Position numbers and translations under genes: made by a program
Notes under the pieces: model-generated
Told to the model about the DNA's origin: nothing
Database searches by the model: none
The model's input: the letters and a program-made list of their open reading frames with translations, nothing else
Shown here: positions 24,038 to 29,575 of the stretch, in pieces
How the letters are laid out: each line of letters begins with the position of its first letter
Numbering within the stretch: the first letter of the stretch is position 1
Source: a virus
DNA length: 29,575 bases
IMG/VR virus record: IMGVR_UViG_3300032086_000519
Location: 1 to 29,575 of that record
Strand: one strand, 5' to 3'

Positions 24038-24059
24038 CAACCATCACTCTATTGAAAAG
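24038..24059 (+). promoter_or_regulatory. Candidate phage promoter/leader element before the tailspike gene
   Basis: The 34-base gap before the tailspike gene holds CAACCATCACTC, TATTG and AAAAG (24038-24059). The same order of blocks is found before the capsid gene at 11877-11900, allowing a two-base length difference. In both places ATCATGGC, the start of the gene, follows closely. It may be a phage-specific late promoter, or simply a shared translation-start context. Confidence 0.4.
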
Positions 24060-24067
24060 AAACTATC

Positions 24068-26392
24068 ATGGCTAACACATATGTAGACTACGCAGGCGAC
24101 GGCAGCACCCAAACCTTTAACTTCAGTTTTGACTACCTTGACGCTTCACATGTCAACGTCGAACTGGACGGTGTAGCTACCACAGCTTTTACTGTTCAAA
24201 CTTCACCAAAGTCTGTCTTAATGACTACCGCTCCTGCATCAGGGGTTGTTGTTCGTGTACGTCGTAACAGCGATTCAGCTACCAAGCTGGTAGACTTTGT
24301 TGATGGTTCTGTGTTGGTCGAGAATGACCTAGACAAAGCGTACCTGCATAATCTCTACCTTAACGAAGAAATAGGTGAGCTGAACGAAAATTCCATGCAG
24401 AAGACCGAAGGTAGTACAACCACTTGGAACGCTGGTGGTAACCGTATTATCAACTTAGGTGAACCGACTTTAGCTACCGACGCTGCTTCCCGTCAGTACA
24501 TTGATAACAAAGTATCATTATCCACTACCAACCTGACAGGCTTTAATAAGTCAACACACACAGGAGACGGTAATTTAACGTCATTTACATTGTCGTTCAC
24601 TCCACAAACAACTGACGCAAAGGCATTCATTGTTTCTATCGACGGTGTGCTGCAAGTACCCGACACAGCTTACACGCTCAGCGGTTCAGCCATTACGTTT
24701 ACATCAGCACCGCCAAACGGTTCTACGATCTGTGTTGTAGCTACGGCTGCTGGCTCTACTACTTCAGTAGATAGCGTGCAAGTAACAGCAACAGGAAGCA
24801 CCCAAGCCAGAGCGTTAAACGATAGATTCGCAGATGTTGTTAACGTCAAAGACTTTAATGCTAAAGGTGACGGGACAACAGACGATACGGCAGCAATTCA
24901 AGCAGCATTAAACACAACAGCTAAAGCCGTTTACTTCCCAAAAGGTACTTACGTTATAAAAGCCACAAGCGAAACAACAAGCGATTTTCCTTTAACTTCT
25001 ACTGTTGCTGATCGAAATATTTACGGCGAAGGGGTAATCACGGCAAATACTATCATTAAACGTGCCTTTAATATCACAGGTGATCGAACAGACATTAGTT
25101 TAGATTGTGATGGTAACAGTAAAATTTGTACCTTTATTAGGATCAACGCAGACGATTGCGTAGTCCATGACTCAAGAATTAAAAACCTATATGCAGCAGA
25201 CTCTACCGATTACAACGTATGGGCAATTTATTTTAATTTAGACGATAAAACAGGCGGGGCAATAGCCAGAGACAATGTTATTGAAAACCTAGAAAATCTA
25301 GGGACAGAAACATCTTCTAAGTTTACATCAGGAATTACAGTTGAAGCTAATGCGGATAGATCAAGCAGGGTTTTAATAACTGACAATTACATTGAAGATA
25401 TTAAAGGAACAGAGGGAGATGCTATTAAATTGATTAATAACGTGAGTAGCACTTACTACTCAATGCCAGCGTTAATATCAAACAATACTATTGTAAACTT
25501 CACTAGACGGGCGATAAAAATACAGGCAAACGCAGTTGCGATTATCAATAACAGCTTTGAAAACAACAAAACAGAACAAGGTAGTCTTCAAGGTGTTGTT
25601 GATCTGGTACAAGGTGACCATCACGTAGTTAACAATAACATTTTTCGGAACTGTACCTTTTGTTCCCAGATTAAATGTTCAGCAGCATCAGTTGGAGAAA
25701 CACTCAATAACATTACAGTAAGCAACAATATTATATTGGGCATAGGTAGTGAAACAACCACTGGTATACTATATTTTAAAACAGGAGAGTCTTCATCAAC
25801 CAAAGGTGACTACCTAACAATCCAAAATAACTTTATTGATGCTGGAGATTACACAGGAAACGCGATAAGCGCAGTTAACGCTAAAAGGGTGGTAGTCACG
25901 AACAACCACGTCACTCAAGGTGGTGGTGGCATGTCTCCGTTTTCTCAGACAAATTGCGAATCTGTCGCTTATTTAAATTCGTTAGGCACTGGTGTTAACC
26001 CACCTAGTTTAAGACTATCTAATACCGATACATCAGTTACGGATGGGCAAGAATGCGGTGCTTTGGAATTTGAACAAAACGATTCATCCAACACATCAAC
26101 TGTACACGCTGCGGTAAAAGCAATGTTTGCGGGAACAACAGGTCTAACTGAATTACAATTCAATTGCCGAGCCAACGAACATAAAATGACTTTATCAACT
26201 GGTGGTGATTTACTACCTGCTGCTGATAACACTCAAGATTTAGGGTCTTCTTCAAGTCGTTGGGCAACCGCTAGTTTCGGTACGCTTTCAGCAAACGCTT
26301 TACCTACTTACGCAGACGATTCAGCAGCTAGTAGTTTAACCGCTGGACAACTTTATAAAACGTCTACTGGCGAGTTAAGAGTTAAACTATAA
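24068..26392 (+). CDS. Tailspike/tail fibre with T7 gp17-like anchor and beta-helix (pectate-lyase-like) domain
   Basis: This 774-aa protein likely recognises, and may cleave, host surface polysaccharide. Residues 1-150 match the T7 gp17 tail-anchoring domain: ANTYVDYAGDGSTQTFNFSF, DYLDASHVNVELDG, and GNRIINLGEPTLATDAASRQ. A second module of the same type (163-230: HTGDGNLTSFTLSF, FIVSIDGVLQVPDTAYTL) follows. VNVKDFNAKGDGTTDDTAAI (259-278) opens a right-handed beta-helix, with repeated Asn-rich turns (ISNNTIVNF, IINNSFENN, VSNNIILGI) to about residue 650. The C-terminal part (LLPAADNTQDLGSSSSRWAT) looks like a trimer or capping region. Catalytic residues cannot be assigned. DNA from about 24950 to 26200 is visibly more AT-rich than its flanks, suggesting a swapped module. 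Confidence 0.9.
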   Translation: MANTYVDYAGDGSTQTFNFSFDYLDASHVNVELDGVATTAFTVQTSPKSVLMTTAPASGVVVRVRRNSDSATKLVDFVDGSVLVENDLDKAYLHNLYLNEEIGELNENSMQKTEGSTTTWNAGGNRIINLGEPTLATDAASRQYIDNKVSLSTTNLTGFNKSTHTGDGNLTSFTLSFTPQTTDAKAFIVSIDGVLQVPDTAYTLSGSAITFTSAPPNGSTICVVATAAGSTTSVDSVQVTATGSTQARALNDRFADVVNVKDFNAKGDGTTDDTAAIQAALNTTAKAVYFPKGTYVIKATSETTSDFPLTSTVADRNIYGEGVITANTIIKRAFNITGDRTDISLDCDGNSKICTFIRINADDCVVHDSRIKNLYAADSTDYNVWAIYFNLDDKTGGAIARDNVIENLENLGTETSSKFTSGITVEANADRSSRVLITDNYIEDIKGTEGDAIKLINNVSSTYYSMPALISNNTIVNFTRRAIKIQANAVAIINNSFENNKTEQGSLQGVVDLVQGDHHVVNNNIFRNCTFCSQIKCSAASVGETLNNITVSNNIILGIGSETTTGILYFKTGESSSTKGDYLTIQNNFIDAGDYTGNAISAVNAKRVVVTNNHVTQGGGGMSPFSQTNCESVAYLNSLGTGVNPPSLRLSNTDTSVTDGQECGALEFEQNDSSNTSTVHAAVKAMFAGTTGLTELQFNCRANEHKMTLSTGGDLLPAADNTQDLGSSSSRWATASFGTLSANALPTYADDSAASSLTAGQLYKTSTGELRVKL

Positions 26393-26417
26393 AAGGACAA
26401 CCCCAACCAAATGACTA

Positions 26418-27032
26418 ATGGCTATTACCCAAACTCACTCTCGAATGGTCAGCGACGTGGACGCTGGCAGCACCTACCTAACAGGAACAATCGGCACAGC
26501 AGCCAACAACATTGTTCAACTGGACAGCACTGCAAAACTACCAGCAGTAGACGGTAGCCAACTGATAAACGTAAGTGCAGGGAAAGTCCTACAACACGTA
26601 CACGCTTCTGTATCTTCTGTGTTAACAGGCACAACCGTAATGAATGCGGATGATACAATTCCTCAAAATACCGAAGGGAACGAGGTAATAACGCTTGCTA
26701 TAACCCCGACAAGCGCAACTAGCCGTCTTTTGATAACAGCCAACATCTTCCACTCTGCTGAAATATCCGCATACAACATGATAACGGCATTGTTTCAAGA
26801 CACAACAGCCGATGCTTTAGCTGCTGTTATGGAAGATGTGCGAGTCAGTACCGCTCCATTAGTAACACCATTAATCTACGAAATGGCAGCAGGAACAACT
26901 TCAGCAACTACTTTTAAAATTAGAGCAGGAGCTGGGTCAGCGGGAACTTATACATTAAATGGGTTTTCTGGCAGTCGTATTTTTGGGGGCGTTGCCTCAA
27001 CTACTTTAAGCATAATGGAGCTAAGCGTATAA
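26418..27032 (+). CDS. Second fibre/receptor-binding protein with C1q/TNF-like beta domain
   Basis: This 204-aa protein begins AITQTHSRMVSDVDAGSTYL and has a short collagen-free stalk-like part (GTAANNIVQLDSTAKLPAVD). The second half is a beta-sandwich pattern typical of phage fibre tips: VLQHVHASVSSVLTGTTV, TPTSATSRLLITANIFHS and TLNGFSGSRIFGGVASTT followed by LSIMELSV. It resembles small fibre proteins that follow the main tail fibre gene in marine podophages. It lacks its own tail-anchor domain, so it may bind the spike or another fibre. The start at 26418 is chosen by the recurring MAIT.(x)..RM pattern; the nearest AGGA is about 20 bases upstream, so initiation is weak. Confidence 0.7.
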   Translation: MAITQTHSRMVSDVDAGSTYLTGTIGTAANNIVQLDSTAKLPAVDGSQLINVSAGKVLQHVHASVSSVLTGTTVMNADDTIPQNTEGNEVITLAITPTSATSRLLITANIFHSAEISAYNMITALFQDTTADALAAVMEDVRVSTAPLVTPLIYEMAAGTTSATTFKIRAGAGSAGTYTLNGFSGSRIFGGVASTTLSIMELSV

Positions 27033-27035
27033 AAC

Positions 27036-27305
27036 ATGGAACCAATGGCTGAACAAATCTCACACTTTCTCGACAGCATCCTAGCTGTTGTTCTTGGCGT
27101 ATTCGGTTGGATCGGTAAAAAGTTTAGTGATAGACTTGATAGCGATGAGAAACGTTTAACAAAAATAGAAGTAGAACTAGCTGCTCAACATGAACGTGAT
27201 ATATCCGTTGAGAAACGTATGCAAGGTCTGGAACAGAAACTAGAAGCAATGAACGATAAGCTTGATCGTCTGCTTGAGTTAATCATGAAGAACCAATCAC
27301 GATGA
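27036..27305 (+). CDS. Small membrane plus coiled-coil protein, holin- or spanin-like
   Basis: This 89-aa protein has one hydrophobic segment near its N-terminus (ILAVVLGVFGWIG, residues 15-27) and then a charged coiled coil to the end (heptad-like LTKIEVELAAQHERDISVEK, GLEQKLEAMNDKLDRLLELI). The layout is like XhlA-type hemolysin/holin partners and like inner-membrane spanins (Rz). Position after the fibre genes and before the terminase genes is where T7 has gp17.5 (holin) and gp18.5 (Rz). ATG 27036 is the longest start; ATG 27045 (MAEQ) is equally possible. Neither has a good Shine-Dalgarno. It could pair with the lipoprotein encoded at 11534-11782 despite the distance, which is speculation. 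Confidence 0.68.
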   Translation: MEPMAEQISHFLDSILAVVLGVFGWIGKKFSDRLDSDEKRLTKIEVELAAQHERDISVEKRMQGLEQKLEAMNDKLDRLLELIMKNQSR

Positions 27306-27541
27306 GACGTAAAGGTGTATCACTTCGCAAGGAACACAAGAGCGACAAAGGTGGACTGACCAAGAAGGGCAGGGACTACTACAACCGTAAGACAGGCAGT
27401 AACCTTAAAGCCCCACAGCCAGGTGGTGGTTCACGTAAACGCTCGTTCTGTGCAAGGATGAGCGGTGTTAAAGGACCAATGAAAGACAGTAAAGGAAAAC
27501 CAACAAGAAAGGCACTGGCACTACGTCGGTGGAAATGCTGA
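27302..27541 (+). CDS. DUF6321-like basic protein beside the terminase genes
   Basis: This 79-aa basic protein starts in an ATGA overlap with the previous gene. It follows a recurring phage pattern: DKGGLTKKGRDYYNRKTGSN, LKAPQPGG, SRKRSFCARMSGVKGPMKDS and KGKPTRKALALRRWKC. I know this as DUF6321 (recalled, not checked), a short protein without known function that is often coded near terminase genes. Conserved Cys, Arg and Lys suggest nucleic-acid binding, possibly with packaging proteins. It has no membrane segment. One base is shared with the small terminase gene (TGATG). Confidence 0.82.
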   Translation: MRRKGVSLRKEHKSDKGGLTKKGRDYYNRKTGSNLKAPQPGGGSRKRSFCARMSGVKGPMKDSKGKPTRKALALRRWKC

Positions 27542-27789
27542 TGAGCGACAACACCCGACAACAACTCCACGACCTACAAGCATACGTAGCTAAGACGTAC
27601 ACCATAGCTATCGACCAGATGCACGAAACAGGGGAGTTTAACGCAGCAGTGCTTAACGGTGCACGACAACTTTTAAAAGACAACGATGTGGTGACTGTCA
27701 GCGACACAGGCACACCATTAGGTAACCTTGCCAACGTCCTGCCGTTTGACGACGACGACAAGACCAAGGAAGCGATTAGGCAGGGGTAG
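27541..27789 (+). CDS. Small terminase subunit, T7 gp18-like
   Basis: This 82-aa acidic protein (T7 gp18: 89) selects phage DNA and stimulates packaging. The ATG at 27541 shares one base with the preceding stop and has GGTGGA seven bases upstream; a GTG at 27529 and an ATG at 27535 are in frame but less well placed. The helix LHDLQAYVAKTYTIAIDQMH, FNAAVLNGARQLLKDNDVV and LGNLANVLPFDDDD match the helical core and acidic end of gp18-like proteins ('LYNAINKLLDRHKF...LGGLAGAL'). Position before the large subunit supports the call; sequence similarity alone is moderate. Confidence 0.82.
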   Translation: MSDNTRQQLHDLQAYVAKTYTIAIDQMHETGEFNAAVLNGARQLLKDNDVVTVSDTGTPLGNLANVLPFDDDDKTKEAIRQG

Positions 27790-27848
27790 ACCTACCCACG
27801 GACGTACAAACGTCTCCTTGCACCCTTAGAACGTCTTCTAGGGGGTGC
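27784..27848 (+). promoter_or_regulatory. Triple hairpin between terminase genes; the third covers the terL ribosome binding site
   Basis: Three hairpins lie in tandem: GGGTAG (27784-27789) with CTACCC (27792-27797); GACGT (27801-27805) with ACGTC (27810-27814); and GCACCC..TAGAA (27820-27831) with TTCTA..GGGTGC (27836-27848), an 11-bp stem with a small internal loop. The only Shine-Dalgarno-like sequence for terL, AGGGGG (27840-27845), is in the 3' arm of the third. None is followed by a T-run, so RNA processing or translational control is more likely than termination. Confidence 0.6.
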
Positions 27849-27856
27849 TACACACA

Positions 27857-29551
27857 ATGGACACTAGTAACAACGACCAAACACTCGACCAACTACGGGA
27901 CTTTAGGAACTTCCTGTTTGTTGTGTGGAAACACCTGAACCTACCCAACCCAACAGACCTTCAGTACGATATTGCTGAGTTTATGCAACACGGTCCTAAA
28001 CGATCTGTTGTCATGGCTTTTCGGGGTGTTGGTAAGAGTTGGATATGTTCAGCGTATGTGGTGCATCAACTCCTGCTTGATCCATCCAAGAACTTTCTGG
28101 TTGTGTCTGCTTCCAAAAGCAGGTCCGACGACTTTAGTACTTTTACTCTTCGTATTATTAACGAAATACCGTGCCTACAGCATCTTAAACCAAGAGACGG
28201 TCAACGGTTCAGTAAGGTTGCCTTTGATGTGGCTCCTGCTCCACCTGCTCATGCACCGTCCGTTAAGAGCCTTGGTATTACCTCACAGCTAACAGGTAGT
28301 CGGGCTGATGTGATTGTGGCTGATGACGTGGAAGTTCCCAACAACTCCCAAACACAGGGCATGAGGGACAAGCTTGATGAACAGGTCAAAGAGTTTGAAG
28401 CTATCATCAAACCACTGGACACCAGTCGTATTATCTTTCTGGGTACACCACAGTGTGAAGATTCTATCTACTCCAAACTACAGGAACGTGGATACAACAC
28501 ACGGGTGTGGCCTAGTGAGTACACAACACCTGACAAAGCCCAACACCTTTATGGTGATAACCTTGCTCCCTTTGTGATGAAGGACTGCCATGATGAGAAC
28601 CTTGGTAAGTCAACAGAACCTCTACGATTCAGTGAACTGGACCTAGAGGAAAGACGACTGTCGTATGGACGGTCTGGCTATGCCCTACAGTTCATGCTCA
28701 ACCCAAGACTGTCGGATGTTGACCGTTATCCCCTCAAAATCAACGACCTTGTTGTCATGGATATTGACAATGAAGTAGGTCCAGAGAAGATCGTCTGGGC
28801 TGCTAATCCTGACAACGCCTACGATAACAGTCTGCCTAATGTCGGCTTTAACGGTGACCGTTTCTTCCGTCCGTTTCAAACAGTCGGTGAACACATCCCT
28901 TTTACTGGTTCTGTCATGTCCATTGACCCTTCTGGTCGTGGACGAGATGAAACAGCTTATGCCGTTGTTAAGATGCTCAACGGTCAACTCTTTGTGCCAG
29001 AAGCAGGGGGTATGCGTGGTGGATACAGTGAGAACACCCTGAAGGAACTGGCTAAGTTAGCTAAGGCTCATAACGTCAACACCATCGTTATTGAATCTAA
29101 CATGGGTGACGGAATGTTCACCGAACTGTTAAAGCCCATACTAAGGACTATACACCCTTGTAGCCTTGAAGAAGTTCGTCACAGCCAACAAAAGGAAAGA
29201 CGAATCATAGACACTTTAGAACCTGTCCTGAACCAACACAGACTTATTGTTGACCCAAAGGTCATTAAGGATGACTACCAGTCAGCACAGTCCTACCCAC
29301 TAGAACAACAATCCAGATACATGTTGTTGTACCAACTGTCCCGTATTACCAACGACAGAGGTTCCCTTCTTCAGGACGATAGACTGGACGCTCTGGCTAT
29401 TGCCATCGCTTATTGGACAACACAGATGGCACAGGATGCTGACCAACAGATAACAGACCGTAAGGAGGAACTACTCCAACAAGAATTGGAGAAGTTCATG
29501 GATACAGCACTAGGGACTAAAACACGCTCCAATACTTGGATGACGGTTTAG
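27857..29551 (+). CDS. Large terminase subunit, T7 gp19-like packaging ATPase/nuclease
   Basis: This motor protein pumps DNA into the head and cuts concatemers, 564 aa (T7: 586). Walker A is AFRGVGKS (residues 54-61) and Walker B is DVIVADDVEV (Asp156/Asp157, Glu159). IIFLGTPQCEDSIY carries the coupling motif. The RNase H-like nuclease domain has MSIDPSGRGRDETAY, TIVIESNMGDGMF and LQDDRLDALAIAIAYW, giving the acidic triad. QFMLNPRLSDVDRYPLKI between the domains also matches gp19. ATG 27857 is taken because AGGGGG lies 11 bases upstream; a GTG at 27845 is in frame but lies in the hairpin. The last 24 bases of the window follow its stop and include TTGACA, too close to the edge to judge. Confidence 0.97.
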   Translation: MDTSNNDQTLDQLRDFRNFLFVVWKHLNLPNPTDLQYDIAEFMQHGPKRSVVMAFRGVGKSWICSAYVVHQLLLDPSKNFLVVSASKSRSDDFSTFTLRIINEIPCLQHLKPRDGQRFSKVAFDVAPAPPAHAPSVKSLGITSQLTGSRADVIVADDVEVPNNSQTQGMRDKLDEQVKEFEAIIKPLDTSRIIFLGTPQCEDSIYSKLQERGYNTRVWPSEYTTPDKAQHLYGDNLAPFVMKDCHDENLGKSTEPLRFSELDLEERRLSYGRSGYALQFMLNPRLSDVDRYPLKINDLVVMDIDNEVGPEKIVWAANPDNAYDNSLPNVGFNGDRFFRPFQTVGEHIPFTGSVMSIDPSGRGRDETAYAVVKMLNGQLFVPEAGGMRGGYSENTLKELAKLAKAHNVNTIVIESNMGDGMFTELLKPILRTIHPCSLEEVRHSQQKERRIIDTLEPVLNQHRLIVDPKVIKDDYQSAQSYPLEQQSRYMLLYQLSRITNDRGSLLQDDRLDALAIAIAYWTTQMAQDADQQITDRKEELLQQELEKFMDTALGTKTRSNTWMTV

Positions 29552-29575
29552 TCGTAAATTTTAGTGTTGACATGG

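Noticed and set aside
26411-26420. Alternative ATG seven bases before the start of the second fibre gene
   Set aside because: It is in another frame and gives only a short basic peptide that ends within about 46 codons; the chosen frame has a family-like N-terminus.
29567-29572. TTGACA at the right edge as a promoter
   Set aside because: The window ends three bases later, so no -10 box or downstream gene can be seen.

Overview
The window is one dense, entirely plus-strand block of a T7-like lytic podophage genome (Autographiviridae-type virion and replication genes). It begins inside the primase-helicase gene and ends just after the large terminase gene. Recognisable T7 counterparts appear in T7 order: gp4, gp5, gp6, gp8 (portal), gp9 (scaffold), gp10 (capsid), gp11 and gp12 (tail tube and nozzle), gp13, gp14, gp15 and gp16 (ejected internal proteins), gp17 (fibre/spike), gp18 and gp19 (terminase). 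Base composition is intermediate rather than very AT-rich. The accessory proteins (LamG-type adhesin, proline-rich small protein, 'Gp80-like' protein, DUF6321-like protein) recall environmental and marine podophages. The host cannot be named; a lipobox lipoprotein and holin-like proteins fit a Gram-negative host. No RNA polymerase, integrase, tRNA, CRISPR array or insertion sequence is visible. The early genes lie outside the window, so a T7-type RNA polymerase can be neither claimed nor excluded.

Layout. (1) 1-5811, replication and nucleotide metabolism: primase-helicase (5' end missing), an invertebrate-type (destabilase-like) lysozyme with an N-terminal signal segment, a PD-(D/E)XK-like protein, family A DNA polymerase, a second PD-(D/E)XK-like nuclease, 5'-3' exonuclease, a DUF5664-type dATP/dGTP diphosphohydrolase and a small conserved protein. 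(2) 5814-8871, an accessory virion cluster in front of the portal gene: proline-rich protein, beta-rich protein, a 599-aa two-domain LamG-like adhesin, a small acidic protein and a Gp80-like protein. (3) 8879-12966, portal, scaffold, a compact lysis-like cassette (58-aa one-TM protein, a small overlapping ORF, a lipoprotein) and major capsid protein, followed by a terminator-like structure. (4) 13090-24033, tail tube, nozzle and the internal proteins gp13 to gp16. (5) 24068-27305, a beta-helix tailspike, a second small fibre protein and a membrane/coiled-coil protein. (6) 27302-29551, DUF6321-like protein, small terminase, a triple-hairpin spacer and large terminase.

Genes are packed with stop/start overlaps (ATGA, TAATG, GTGA, TGATG), so translational coupling is expected throughout. 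Non-coding DNA is almost confined to three places: before the capsid gene (125 nt), after it (123 nt), and between the terminase genes (67 nt). Each holds secondary structure, and a similar short element lies upstream of both the capsid and tailspike genes.

The most unusual points are: the helicase tail and the lysozyme signal segment share DNA; the exonuclease has lost its expected stop and reads 54 codons through the next gene; an i-type lysozyme stands in for the T7 amidase, while the gp16-like protein lacks the N-terminal transglycosylase; a LamG adhesin sits far from the tail genes; the capsid terminator hairpin competes with an 11-bp perfect inverted repeat; and the terL ribosome binding site lies inside a hairpin. 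No stretch longer than 300 bases lacks a gene.
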